Counted from the stretch's first letter, positions 11,461-23,510 are shown. The stretch is DNA of 64,000 nucleotides from Metellina segmentata (GCA_947359465.1 OX375872.1:4756395-4820394), one strand, 5' to 3'. The notes: generated from the letters alone by a model not told the origin. Numbers and translations: made by a program.

Positions 11461-12165
11461 AGACTGCTGATCGAAGCGAATTTGATAGATCGTAATGGCC
11501 CGAAGACAGGTAGGTTGTTCACGATCTGACGATGGTAGTATTCATGCAAAGTGGATAAATGACGGTGACACCAGCAGTAGACACCAAGGTGTTGGTCGTC
11601 CATACGTCATCAAAGAAAAAGGACGTCAGAGACTGTCCCGCTTGGTAAAGCAAAATGACAATGGCTCAGCTGACTACCCAATACAATGTAGGTCCAAGCG
11701 CAAGTGTTTTGGAACACACATTTCAGCGGACACTGTTGGATATGGGACTGTGCAGCAGACGACCCACTTGTGTGCCTCTGTTGACCAAGCGTCACCGTCA
11801 ACTACGCCTTCAGTGGGAACATCAAGCCTGGACCATGGATGAGTGGAAGAGAGTTGCCGGGTCAGATGAATCCTGATTTCTCATTCATCACGTCGATGGT
11901 CGTGTCAGGGTACGCCGTCTGCCAGGCGAACAGTTGCTCCCCTCTTGTACAGCAGGTCATACATAGGCTGGTGGTGGCGTTCTCATGGGCAACTCTGGGA
12001 CCCGTAGTTGTGGTAGAACAGACCATGAACATCATTGCGGATCAGTTGCACCCTTACATGGCTTCCCAACTGGAAATGGACTCTTCCAGTAGGACAACGC
12101 CCCAAGTCACAAAGCTCGGATTGTGTTGGAGTGGTTCGAGGAGCATACTGATGAATTCCACTTAA
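11461..12165 (+). pseudogene. Tc1-like transposase, decayed and 3'-truncated
   Basis: Reads SEFDRS then ARRQVGCSRS from the N-terminal HTH, GVGRPYVI (the GRP hook), and MGLCSRRPTCVPLLTKRHRQ of the second HTH/core entry. Next come QWEHQAWTMDEWKRVAGSDES, whose SDES contains the first catalytic Asp, HHVDGRVRVRRLPGE, and DNAPSHKARIVLEWFEEH with the second Asp. It stops after EFHLM, so the PNSPDLNPIEH box with the third acidic residue is absent. It has several frame changes and in-frame stops (TGA right after SDES). No terminal inverted repeats recognised. It belongs to a different Tc1 lineage from the other copies. Confidence 0.75.
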
Positions 12166-12907
12166 TGTTACCTAACAATTTATTAAATTTAATCATTTTA
12201 GAAGGAAATACTCTTCGGCTAGTTCTTGTGCCAAAACTATTAAGTCCTCTTTTGCAAGCCATTTTAAACCATACAAGTAACTTGTATTAATATAAACTTT
12301 CATAAAACCCAACAAAAACTAGGATCGAATTGAAATATAAAATTAGTTTCTCAAAAATAATCGGCTCCTTCATTGATCCTTGAAAGAACAGAACATGGAA
12401 TTATTTCCAAAAAATTTATTCCCCAAACGCTGTCCCTTTAGTTGATGACTTAAGCAATATTCCTATTCGAAATGGGATTCGACACCAATGTATTTCGAAC
12501 AGGTATTCGGAATGGACGGTGTATAAATCGAATGTGTTCCTTTCTGTGTTCAAATCTATTACAGCAGTGCTAAACGTTTTAGAGCTAATAAGCTTCGATG
12601 TGTATTTTGCTAATGTTTAAAGTGAATGAATCTCGCGTAGGGTGAGTCAAAAAAGTAATGGATCAGTTTTGGAAAAGTATTTGGCCTCTTTTGTTTACAT
12701 AAAATATCTTCGGGAAAATTAAATAAAGAAATATGACATTTTGTATATCTGGTATTCGTAATGAAAATAAAGGTAAAAATAGTGGCAGGATTAAATGAAT
12801 TTTTAAATCATTTTGTGATAAAATGAATAACTTTTAACTGACAATCTGTTTTTCTTGACTTTGAATTACTTTCACTTATTATTGCTTCTATTTTCTGCCA
12901 AGGAGTT

Positions 12908-13068
12908 GTTGAGTTGGTGTGGAAGTTTGGAGAGTGCCAGCTCAGGTGTGTGTTGCTTCGTCATCTGACCGTGGTTCAAAATTACGAGGTGTTGCCCTCA
13001 GATCTTTCCCTTAAGGGATTGATCCCGTTGTGTTGCTCTAGTACGACTTTAACTAAAATTACCATTAC
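12908..13068 (+). mobile_element. SINE, 5'-truncated, 13-bp target duplication
   Basis: Carries only the 3' half of the family (GGAAGTTTGGAGAGTG through the ATTACC tail). It is flanked by CTGCCAAGGAGTT at 12895-12907 and 13069-13081. Truncation at the 5' end with an intact duplication is what target-primed reverse transcription gives. Confidence 0.85.
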
Positions 13069-13807
13069 CTGCCAAGGAGTTACAATTCCAAATATTTTGA
13101 ATAAGATTGAAATCTTAATTTATACATGAATTTTACTGACTTGTAAAAGTGGTATAATGTTTAATAATGTACTAATATGGACATTATGTCTAAATGCGTC
13201 ACTAACCCGTTTTCAGAAATGCATGAATTTCAATGTTAACCAGGAAAGGATTGCTCATCTACAAGTATCACTATTCGGTAGGTATTAGGCACTGGAGCAA
13301 CACTATTTTCGACGATCCAAGGACAACGTCATTTTGAAGCACCGCCAACGTTTAAGACTCGTTTAACCTTTATGCCTTCTTTGCTTTGATCGGTTGGTGG
13401 AATTCGCTAATGATTATTAACGCGCATCTTTTCAACACTCGAAATATCTAGAAATGGACTTGATTTGTATGGAATGAAATATTTGTAGAAAAGCTCGTTC
13501 AAAATAGAGAAACCGGCTTTTTTGCTTTGGTAATAGTATACAGGGATGGCCAGCTACACTACCTTTGGCAGCCACATTTCACGAAGGAATATTTTAAAGA
13601 GACATATTTTATTTATCTTCGATAAGAAGATAAACTGAAAATTCGCTCAAATTTTGTAAGTTTACCTTCAGATCCCCGATCAGCTGTTCGAATTTCAAGA
13701 AAATGAAGGATTGAAACAACAAAATGGTTGTTCAACTATTGAATCCGAAAACCATAGAGTTACTTCGTATTGTTGTGCTTGTATTCAACACTTCAATTTA
13801 TTAAAAA

Positions 13808-14398
13808 CTAGCCACGCAAACCAACACCATGGGCAACGATGGAAGGTTTCAAATGAAAAATTATTTATTTAAGGAAAATCATATTTTTAGGTATCAATGG
13901 AAACTGAAATTTTCCACACATTTCAAATCCGTTGAAATTTTCAATCTATCTTTAGCGATTCCGATTTTACGAAAAAAACTTAACAATCCCAGTCAATATG
14001 TTTTTTATTTCTTGCTCTCATACGCCGAAAATGGTACAGACAGAATATGCAATTTTTTTTTTTTTTTTTTTTTTGGGGGGGGAGATAAAGTTTACGTGAC
14101 GTCACAATCTCTTGCGAAAATATAAAAGAAGATCACGTGGGTAGAAAAAGTTCATTTTAGGGGTTTCTTCTTTCGTCCTGACGAAACGCGTTTGAAGAAC
14201 CAGGTAGAGAATAAAACTATTAAATTCATTTAAAAATCTTCTAGATTGAATTTTAAAATTTCGCCGCGACCCAAAAATTGCAAAAAATTTGGACTACCTG
14301 TGTGCCTAATCTCATTGCTGTAAGTGCCATACATCGTCAGGATCGCGAAACAAACAGACAGGCAGACAAAGAAACACTTCCTTTTATAATAGTAGAGA
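13808..14398 (-). mobile_element. non-autonomous Helitron, 591 bp
   Basis: On the minus strand it starts at 14398 with TCTCTACTATTATAAAAGG preceded by A, and ends at 13808 with GCGTGGCTAG followed by T: clean Helitron A|TC...CTAG|T junctions. A long T/G homopolymer tract (about 14051-14081 on +) lies inside. No protein. Its first half matches 10425-10942 closely. Confidence 0.82.
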
Positions 14399-14399
14399 T

Positions 14400-15590
14400 C
14401 TGTTTTAATAGCTTGTGCGAACTGCCCTAACAAGTCATCAACCAAACTTTCAGCTAAGATGGACACCATTCATAAAGCATCCGCAAGCAAATCTAATTTT
14501 TTTAAGTTTTTCTTTACAAAATTGTCTGATAGAATCAGCAATATTATTTTGAATACCATTTTTATTTTTATGTTTTTGAATACCATCTTTATTTTTATGT
14601 TTTTCAGTAACAATAATTTTTCAATAACAAATGGAATCAAATAATTACTTTTGATCCATTTGAGTTTACCATATTTCATGCATCCATTTGATTTGCGTAA
14701 GACACTAAATGCAAATACCGCAAATGGGCTAAAAACGGGGGTCAATTTAAAATCGAATTTGTAAAATCTGTGTTTGAGAAAATCAAACACTTTGTTCACT
14801 TTAATGATGCTCACTAAGATCGGAAGAATTGTATCGGGAACTTTGCTCGATCTTCGTCGATTCCTGTGGTGAATGTTTCCTGTCAGTTGAATGTAAATTG
14901 GAATAATGGGGTTGTTGAAACAATTCATTTCATGTGCGTTTCATGGTCTTGTACGAATTGTTTTCAAAGTCGGTACAGATTATTTATTACAGATTCCTCC
15001 AAAGAGTGAAAATTAGTTTATCTAATTGTTCAACATGAACTAAACAACGTGAAGCGGCAGCCAGCTATAGAAATCGGAAGAAAATCATCCGTAGCAAGTG
15101 CTTGCCGAAAAAGATTTCCGTTGACCTGTTTCGTTCCATCGGAGCATCGAATGTTTTGTAAGAGACGACTCAACAATGAACAGATAATTTACTGTATATA
15201 ACTTTCGATAGCTATTTTATCTCTATTGTACATATTGGTTGTGTGTGAAATAAAACTCTAAAAGACAGTCGAATTATTTGTTAGTATCTTTCTTTTAAGT
15301 TAAGTGAAACATTACTAGTTCTGACTTGCCCAGTCTTTTCGAATTCTTCCTCAAATTACTCACTCTGTTCGATCACTCGATTGGGATTCTTCGGATAGAA
15401 TGACTAAAGCAAAAAAGAAACTTCGATGGAGTTGATTAATTGATTTAATAGCTATTTGAACAAACGATACAAATAGATCTTTGAAAACAGCCACACAAAC
15501 TTTTCAGTTTCTTACCCTTATCGCACAGGTGGTTGAAAGATGTATAAAATTCGTGACAGTGGCAGCTTATATTATTTGTGGAACAACTAT
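14400..15590. other. AT-rich stretch without recognisable gene
   Basis: An open frame at 14470-14928 (minus, 152 codons) has no recognisable domain and contains a duplicated 27-nt block (about 14557-14610) giving KNIKIKMVFK twice. Low-complexity composition suggests chance. Confidence 0.35.
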
Positions 15591-15594
15591 TGCA

Positions 15595-16987
15595 CTATTT
15601 AATTTGAAAATAATTTCTACGCACCTCTTTGATTGTGTGCGCGCTAATGGTTATAGAGATATTAATAGTGCTAAAAGGGGGTTTAGTGCACACATCGAAG
15701 TTGTTTAAAATGACTATACTATTTGAAAAGATGTGGAATAGTTCGATTTTATTGAACTCAAAAGCAGATGCATAAAAGACCAATCCATAAGTTGTAGATT
15801 CAGCATGGACACCAGTTAAATTTAGATTATGAGCTGCACAAATATTGCTAAATTAATAATTTACAAAATACGTAGATCTTTAACGTGTAAAATATGTGCA
15901 CTTACTCCCTTATATTTTCCAGCCATACTGACACCGTTGTCAAATATTTGCCCCCTGCAATCCTGAATATTCAATTTATCAATTTGTAGTTAATTTAAAA
16001 TTTCGGTAGATAAACCTTCGCCCGTTTACTCATGTGACTGAATAAAGTTGATGAAGCTTCCTTGAATCATTACCTTTCCATTCCTCTCCATATCTTATCA
16101 TCTAACTCATTTGATCTTTCTTGAAACATCTATTAATATATAGAATGTGCAGTCCAATAGAATGGTATACTACTTTGCTTTCTTAATTGTGCATAGGATT
16201 TCATTTCTACTTTTGGCTCCAATTTTATTCTTTCATTTTGAACAGATAATTTTTTCCTTGTTAATTGAATTAACTACGTAATCATCAATTGTATTTCCTG
16301 ATTTTCGATTCTTTTCCATCACTTTCCATTTTACATACGAATCTCGGTGCTCCGGAGAATTTTTGTGTTGGGGAGTAACCGTATGAAGATGCCTCCAATT
16401 CTGAAATTATTGTTGTGGCATGCAATGAAAACCAAATAGTGCATTTTGATTAATGTAATTTTAACAGTTTCTCCATGAATTTGAAAATGTTCGCTCTTAA
16501 TCGTCTGCTCTCAACGTGTTAAAATTTGAATGTAATCTGAACCATGTGTGGCAATATATTAATTGATTTGGAATAGCAGGCCAAGAATGGGGTCGTTATA
16601 ATTTTAGAAGTATTTCTTCTGGAACAGTAGAGCACATATTTTGTACGGTATTATCGATTTGTGAGACAGTACTTTGAGCAGGCTCTTTTTTAATTATTAT
16701 GGTGTAACTGTAGTAAAAGATCTTGTGAATCAGTAGATTTTTCTTTTTGCAGTGACTCCTTGTTTTTGCTTCTCTGAGAATTGTCGTTTATTGAAGAGGA
16801 GTTGTGAAATGTAGTGTTTTATCATCAGCTTGTGAAGCAGTAGTAGATTTGACCTCTTCCGCACTTCTTCCGTTCTCTGGTCTTTCTTTCTTAGCCATTT
16901 AACAAATTGTTGCGACATTGACTTGCATTCTTCTAATTTTCGTTTCCTTGTATTTCTCTTTAGTGCACCCGACAGTTGCTTAGACAT
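15595..16987 (-). pseudogene. ZMYM1-type hAT transposase, decayed
   Basis: The N-terminus at 16987 reads MSKQLSGALKRNTRKRKLEE with SMSQQFVKWLRKK, the basic leader of this hAT subfamily. A second frame near 16410-16248 reads HKNSPEHRDSYVKWKVMEK and NTIDDYVVNSINKEK, the SPEH-x-x-(C/S)-x-x-W block ahead of the catalytic core. At about 16055-15865 come FINFIQSHE, TGEGLSTEIL, DCRGQIFDNGVSMAGKYKGV and AHIL, the CRGQ-x-(Y/F)DNG-x-(N/S)M-x-GKYKG signature with a catalytic Asp. After another shift comes ICAAHNLNLTGVHAEST and so on to 15595. Stops and frameshifts are frequent. The C-terminal dimerisation region was not found. An old, dead DNA-transposon gene. Confidence 0.72.
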
Positions 16988-16999
16988 TTCAAACTAGAA

Positions 17000-18383
17000 C
17001 TAAACAAAAATATTATTTTTGGCATGTTGCCTGTACCAGTCTAAAGCTGTTATATGATACTGTATACTAACTATTACTATTTATAGAGCGATTGCAAGCA
17101 CGTGACAAAATATAATTTGCTTGGATGCACTCGTATCCCATATTCCCGTGTTTTTTGCAACCAAACATTTGACAGAAAATAATAAAAACCTAAAAATTCG
17201 TTGCATATGATATTAATTATTAAAATTGTACTATAAAACACAAATGGTACATTAAAAAGTACTAAATGAAATAGTCTTACTAGTACATAAAAACTTAAGA
17301 GTGCAAATCCTATCATAATACCCAAGTGCAAATATACCTACAGAAATAACAAAAAGCAAACATAACATAATTCATATCCTCGAAATATGCAGTCGAATAA
17401 CCTTACTATTATTATTTTGAGATACGGGAAAACACAAGGATAGTGAGTACATTGATACTGCAACCAAAGTTAAGCAAGTTCTCGAAGTTAGGCACGTTGA
17501 AAATATCAGTCAATTGTGCAAAGATTTCTTGTGCCAAATGGGCCCTGTGCGGGTGAAATGGACTGAGAAAGAAACTATTATTGATTTCCTAACTTGCCCC
17601 TTTTTCAGTAGTGATAGAAAAGTTAATTATTTCAATCAGTGATGTTATATTGATTTCGTTTTCAAGATTGCTACTGTTTTAATGAATCACAACGACCGTA
17701 ATGAACTCATTAGCGAAACATTTGTTGCGATCTAAAATGGATAGTAATCAGTGTGTTCATTGATTTACTTCACTTCTTATATTTGAAGCGTTCGAAAACT
17801 GATGCTTATTAGAATCATGTCTTCTTTTTTTCATTACGAGACTCTGGAAGAACAGATATAAAATATTGTGGAGCTAATAAAATTATGTATTTGCGAGTAA
17901 ATCGAATTTTTGAAATGACACGCGAAGTGTTTTTACTAAAAACACAACTTGTATAGAAAGCTAATCTTTTTCTTGTCATATGTCTTAACTAGTATAACTG
18001 ATCGCTGTTTATATGAATTTTGATGAGCAGTTTATTATGTTCAATTCTGAAACAATTCATGTAGAGGAAACAAACCTCTCTTCATTTGCACCATTGTAAC
18101 AGTGGAACCAATTCCAGGATGGTATTCGACAAGAAATGACGTCTTCTATCAATTCATATGGATAAAATTTGCATAAAACGCCGTCTTCCTATTGCATTGA
18201 GCACTTACTCCTTAATTTCCAATAACACAAAATTTCGAATCCATACCATAATTTAACTTCAGATACCAAGTTTCATGTCATTCATGAATACAGGAGCTCC
18301 TGATGTTAAATCCTGGACTTTTTAGATTTTCCTAAATAATATTCTTATAGCTCTGAGACATTTTGTAGTATGTTGCTACTAAG
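17000..18383. other. AT-rich stretch without recognisable gene
   Basis: No coding exon, terminal repeat or known family seen on either strand. Confidence 0.4.
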
Positions 18384-18391
18384 GTTATTAC

Positions 18392-19187
18392 TAAGGAAAC
18401 TTTTTGCAACAAATGCAACTTTTTTTTCACACCTTCTACGCTGCATGTAAAGTACTAAAACCAAAATTCCTCCTATATGGGGTGTATTGTAAGTGAGTTA
18501 TAACCGCAACCTAAATGCAACCCACCTGCAACTTTTTAAAATTTAGCTTAAAATTAATTAATATGAAATTACTATTTTATTTGTTGCCCTCTGAAACAAC
18601 TCTTCGATCACGTGTGTCTGATCTTGCGAACGCCGAAGTATTGCGGATCAAACAAGAAGTTAAAGGAAAGAAGCTGTTCGTCCTAACAGACGAAAGTGAA
18701 ATGGCAAGAAGTACTTTTTGGTTGGCACTCTTGATAATGCAGATGAAAAACTTGCGTAATCGACTACAGAGTTTGCGAGGTTTAGTGTCAATCATATATA
18801 TGTTGTTCGCCTCGTAGATATGACGTTTTAAAATATCTAAATGTTGAGCGAAAGTATTTGGCGCTTCTGCTATCCAATATAGCACATTATATGAATGCGG
18901 CTGGCGCAGTTTTTCAATGTTAAAGAAATTACTGGCGAAGGATCGGCCATTCAACGTTCTTCTGTATTTAAAAATGTATTATAATACATTTAAATGTAAA
19001 ATACATTAAATAAAAATGTAAAATACACAACTAAAATTGTCAATATATTTTGAATTTTTTTTTACGGATAATTTATTCTAGAATTTAGTGTATCAAAAAT
19101 AAATGCAACTTTATTTCCATAAATGCAGCTTTAAGGAATGATAAATGCAACTTTTCCCATTTTTACTGCAACAAAAAAGTTGCCCTA
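18392..19187 (+). mobile_element. hAT element, internally deleted, 8-bp target duplication
   Basis: Termini are TAAGGAAACTTTTTGCAACA on the left and, as reverse complement of the right end, TAGGGCAACTTTTTTGTTGC. The flanks are GTTATTAC at 18384-18391 and 19188-19195, an exact 8-bp duplication as expected for hAT. ATGCAACTTTT-type subterminal repeats occur near both ends. Inside are two transposase remnants on the + strand: 18587-18712 (LPSETTLRSRVSDLANAEV then LTDES, the start of the DDE domain) and about 18890-18960 (FSMLKKLLAKDRPFNV, the C-terminal dimerisation segment). The middle of the gene is missing, so this is a deletion derivative. Confidence 0.85.
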
Positions 19188-19567
19188 GTTATTACCCAAA
19201 CCAAATATACAGAATGTTCTACTTTTTAAATAAGTGTTTTTTAGTTTGCTATATTAATTACTAAATTAGTATTTTTTTGAAAAAATTCTGAACAGGAACC
19301 TTGTTACATTTTGAAAGAAACAAGTTCAAGACACTTGATGTTATCAAGAAATTGAGATCTTTCCTCTGGATACTTTTCCCTCTGCACTTAAATTTTCGTC
19401 AATCTAGTTGTTTTTATCCAAAAGTTGAACAACATTGAGTACGAAGGAATACCTTAGGAATTTTATGAATAACAGTTTTTATTAACTGTTATTCTGAAAT
19501 GCTTATTTAATAGTTCTATACGTTTTACAGTTATCATTTATTCATTATCATTCTTTCCATCAAGATG

Positions 19568-20297
19568 CAGGGCTCCTAAGACGTCACTTTTTGTCACCTT
19601 TTTATTTTTTGTCACCTTTTTGACATTTTGTCACCTTTTGTCACCTTTTCAGGGGTTTTAAGTTCTTAAATTGTATTTGGAGAAGAAAAATTTTTGGTTA
19701 AAAAAATTCATTAAAAAAAAACAGGGTTTGCACAGATTCAATTTCGAAATTCGTGCTACATTTCACCACAAGAATAAATTCAAAAACGTACCGTTTCAAT
19801 TGTAAAAGGATACTTCACGTTGCCCTCGGTGTATTAGCAGAAAGTTCTGGAAATTTTTAGAAAAAGACAAAATTAATTTCAGACATTTCAACAGCAAAAA
19901 TGAGACATAATCTTTCAAAGAAAAGGAAGAAATTCAAGCTGTGTCAAAAATAAACTAATTAAAAAATCATAAATTACGATTTTTTCTTTGTTAATATTTT
20001 TAAAATGATGTACTTTTTAAAAGAAGAAAATAAAAATATCCTTCCGAAGAAAGAAAAAGAACAGATAGGGGTGGCTGGGGAGGATCGTTTTATTTTCTAT
20101 CTTTATACTTGAATATATTTAGCATTATTGTTATTTGTCACTTTTTAACCCTTTTTTTGCTCGATTAGTCACTTTTTAACCCTTTTTTGCTCGATTAGTC
20201 ACCTTTTGTCACCTTTTTTTACTTGATTAGTCACTTTTTTGGTTCAATTAGTCACTTTTGTCACCTTTTTAGACCTTGAAACCTGTTAGGAGCCCTG
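19568..20297. mobile_element. hAT-type MITE, 8-bp target duplication
   Basis: Begins CAGGGCTCCTAAGACG and ends GTTAGGAGCCCTG, a 12-bp perfect terminal inverted repeat (CAGGGCTCCTAA). The flanks TCAAGATG at 19560-19567 and 20298-20305 are identical. The subterminal regions are packed with GTCACCTTTTT-type repeats, roughly five near the left end and eight near the right, in the same direction. No coding capacity. It lies 372 bp from the previous hAT element but belongs to a different family by its termini. Confidence 0.88.
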
Positions 20298-20387
20298 TCA
20301 AGATGTGGTCAATGACGAGATACCTCGTCGAGACCTTTTCAATCTTCTTTTAGTCAATCAACAAATTAACTCTTCCTGAATAGATAC

Positions 20388-20710
20388 AACTAATCTCGAT
20401 TGACTCATTTCAATGGGGAGATGGTCTCTGAAATGGACAGCGACATTGACGGATATAAGAATAGTAAATGCATGAAACTTCATTTTTAGACTGATTGATT
20501 TGACGATGTAGAATCTGATTAAAGAATCAAAACAAGGCGTTGACATTGAAACTTTTGTTTATTCCAATTTTGAAAAGAGGATGGAGCCTTAGTCAATACT
20601 TTTTGCATTTGAATTTGTAGAGGACGTTATTCCCTATTGAATGATACCTTTGAATTTGCTCTACTATGAATAGTGCTTGAAATAAGGGAGATTCGTTTTT
20701 CTTCTGCATC
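20388..20710 (+). mobile_element. MITE derived from the Tc1 element at 338-1347
   Basis: Shares ACTAATCTCGAT, GGGGAGATGGTCTCTGAAAT, GATGTAGAATCTGATTAAA and a downstream GACGTTATTCCCTATTGAAT to CTATGAATAGTGCT block with the copies at 35131-35420 and 56311-56645 (minus). The first part equals the non-coding end of the Tc1 copy at 338-660. Transposase sequence is absent. Confidence 0.65.
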
Positions 20711-21605
20711 TGCGTTATGTTTAAAAGTATAAAATTAAAAAGAGTTTGTAAAGTGTTTCAAATTATTCAAAGAGTTTATATTCAGTTGAATCAAAAGTTA
20801 TAACTTATTTGTATACCGATTAAAACTGATAGAAGACATTTTGAAATCGTTTTAGTTTTACTTAAATGACTTAAAAGTACAGATTTGTGTTTCATGTTAA
20901 ATCACCCAAACAATGGAATGTGTGCCGCAACAATTCGTACAATGATAATGCGTTCATAAGGATAAATGCTCACATTTTGAAAGCATCGAAATTACTTTTA
21001 TTTACATGCTATGTAGTAAATTAAAACTGAATTGAATTCTGTTTTTAACAAACTGAAAAGTGCAACTATTTTCAATTGGGGTGTCACGAAGGAGTAGATA
21101 ATGTTTTGTATGATTTCTAATTTGGTACTCGCTCCTTTTCAATTCCTTTACGCTTATCTCCTATGTTTCGATCCTTTGCAACGTATTTTTGACAACAAAG
21201 GAGTGCAGTGTTTCAATTACCATTAACAAGAATCTTTGGAGGCTTGGGGGAAATTACAGATTGAATCAATCCGATGTACTGACGCGAGGGAAAAAACTGA
21301 ACCGTTTCATTCAAGCAATTTTGACAATTCAAAGATCGGCAGGAAATCTTTTGATGCATCGAATTTGCATCTGTGGCCATATTTAATTGACACATACCAA
21401 ATTTTATGTCATTCCGTTTCGAAGTCACGAAGAATTGGAGAGCCTAATAGTATCACTTTCTCGGCTTCCTAAATAATATCTATAGAGCGTGCCATGCTAC
21501 TGTTAAAGAACCTAAACAAAACAAATATTTTATTATCAAAATAGTTTTTAGATGCAATAATAATTATTAAATTAATGGTTTTGAAAAAGTTAACTATCCA
21601 AATAC

Positions 21606-21647
21606 CAATTACCAATAACTCGATAGTTATCGAGTTATTGGTAATTG
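21606..21647. repeat. perfect 42-nt palindrome
   Basis: Two 19-bp arms (21606-21624 and 21629-21647) are exact reverse complements around the 4-nt spacer AGTT. It lies directly at the 3' tail of the minus-strand SINE at 21655-21760, and one arm includes that SINE's ATTACC-type tail. Confidence 0.93.
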
Positions 21648-21654
21648 TTAATTA

Positions 21655-21760
21655 ACTTCCTACTAGAGCAACACAACGCTAATCTAAATTGCTATTGACG
21701 ACGGATCAATCCCCTAAGGGAAGGATCCGAGAGCAACACCAAGTAAAGTTATGAAGTGTA
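21655..21760 (-). mobile_element. SINE fragment
   Basis: The reverse complement reads TTCCCTTAGGGGATTGATCC, GTCGTCAATAGC and GTTGTGTTGCTCTAGTA, the last third of the SINE family, with a short internal insertion. Confidence 0.75.
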
Positions 21761-21924
21761 ACCTTACTATATTTTGTAGGAATCGATTCAGAACGTTTTT
21801 TAATATGGCCATGCAAATTTTCAGCTCCTTCCAATTGTTAGCTTTTGCCTTATTTTAAATTTCCCTTATGGCAATTTTAGAGTTTAAATATCGTTGGAAA
21901 TTTCATTTTGTGTAATCGAAAATA

Positions 21925-23314
21925 TACTGCTGTTTGTAAAAAATGCAACACCATGAAGGAGTCATCAGAATTAAATGAAATTTAATACACAAACGCCTTG
22001 TATTAGTACAAATAAATGATTAAATTTTCAAAGCAAAAAAAACAATATTAAGTGTCCGAAATCAGTATTTGGTGTTGCCACCACGCGCAGCAAACGACGT
22101 GGCATGGAGTGAAACAGATGTTGAATGTCTGCTTGTGGAAGATAATTCCATATTGTTTGTATGCGCACCCAAAGTTCGTCTTTTGAAGCTGTAGAACGCG
22201 GATCACGAGCGAGACGGCGACCAACCAAATCCCACACTTGCTCAATAGGCGTCATATCCGGTGAATAAGCTGGCCAAGGAAGAAATTGCATGTGTTGGGC
22301 TGAAAAGAAGTCTCGAACATTCCTTGCAACATGTGGGCGTGCATTATCCTGTTGAAAGATAGCTCCAGAGATGCCTTGAAGGAAGGAAACGACTTCGGGC
22401 TCTAGCACTTCACGGACGTACCTGTTGCTATTCAGATTACCCTCAATTCGTAGCAGCTGAGATCGTCCATGATACGAAATCGCACCCCAGACCATAACTC
22501 CGGGTGTTCGGCCATTATGACGTTCGATAACGCACTCTGGAAGGCAGCGTTCACCGGCATAGCGTCTAACACGAATGCGGCCATCATGGTTCCACAAATT
22601 AAAGCAGGATTCGTCAAAAAAGACAACTTGTTGCCAATCAGCCCGCCAGGCTCTGTGCTCATGAACCCATTGCAGACGCAGTCGTCGATGATTTGGCGTG
22701 AGGAGGATCCTGTATAAAGGAATCCTTGCACTCAGTCCACGGTGCAGCAGACGTCGGCGAATTGACGAAGCCGACATAAGTACACCTGTAGCAGTAGACC
22801 AAAGTGCTGCCAACTGCCTGGAGGAAGCTGTACGGTCATTCACCGCCATCTGGACCAGGTGTCTATCATCGCGCGCTGACGTCACCTTCCGTCTTCCACT
22901 CCCAGTTTCTCGAGCTATCCGGTGCTCGTCGGTCCACTGCTTCCAAACTCGCATCACTGTGGAACTGTTCCGCTGCACACAAGCTGCTATTGCGCGATAG
23001 GAAAATCCTCCTTCACGAAGGCCGATGATTCTTCCCCGTTCAAACCCCGTAAATTGTTAAAATTTCACCCTATTTCGTCGTGGAGGCATACTTAGGTTTC
23101 ACTAAACGTTCGTCACTAAAAAATAACCATGCACTATTTTCAACGTCCCGCTATATATTTATACGCTTTTAGCATCAGTTCAGAGGGCGCTGCTCACTTT
23201 TACTGCTCTGAAACTTTACTACTTTGCATAACATTCTATAATTGACATTTGCTGCAAATTTCATTTCATTCGGATGATTCCTTCATGGCGTTGCATTTTT
23301 TACAAACATCAGTG
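21925..23314 (-). mobile_element. Tc1-like transposon, nearly intact, 1390 bp
   Basis: Terminal inverted repeats of about 59 bp (21925-21983 and 23256-23314) agree at roughly 88% by eye and include GTTTGTAAAAAATGCAAC and CCATGAAGGA. TA dinucleotides at 21923-21924 and 23315-23316 are the expected Tc1/mariner target duplication. It contains one transposase frame. It is one of three same-strand Tc1 copies in the window. Confidence 0.92.
22028..23089 (-). pseudogene. Tc1 transposase (DD34E), one premature stop
   Basis: ATG at 23089 gives MPPRRNRVKF, then TAA at 23057-23059, then an open frame to 22028 (354 codons in total, normal for Tc1). The N-terminal HTH (FERGRIIGLREGGFSYRAIA) is followed by a second HTH with SGRRKVT as the GRP-like hook. 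The catalytic core is FFDES (first Asp), QQDNARPH (second Asp) and SPDMTPIEQVWD (Glu). There are 34 residues between the last two, so it is DD34E. All catalytic residues are intact and codon 11 is the only obvious lesion. Cut-and-paste transposition would need read-through or re-initiation, and re-initiation would cost part of the DNA-binding domain. Confidence 0.9.
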
Positions 23315-23510
23315 TACATTGCCTTTTACCAGTTATGCGTCGTATAGATTAACTTTTACTAGTCAATGATGAATTGAATGACTCACTATTAACTTTTTGG
23401 ATAATCGTAATATCAGTTCGTTTGTGTATTAAAAAATTGTATTTAGGCTTTTTAGTTGCATCCATTTTGCAAAGGATTATGTCAAGAATGTCCATTTCTT
23501 TCTTGCCCCC

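Noticed and set aside
15481..15708. Plus-strand open frame of 75 codons
   Set aside because: Overlaps the antisense end of the hAT pseudogene and shows no domain.
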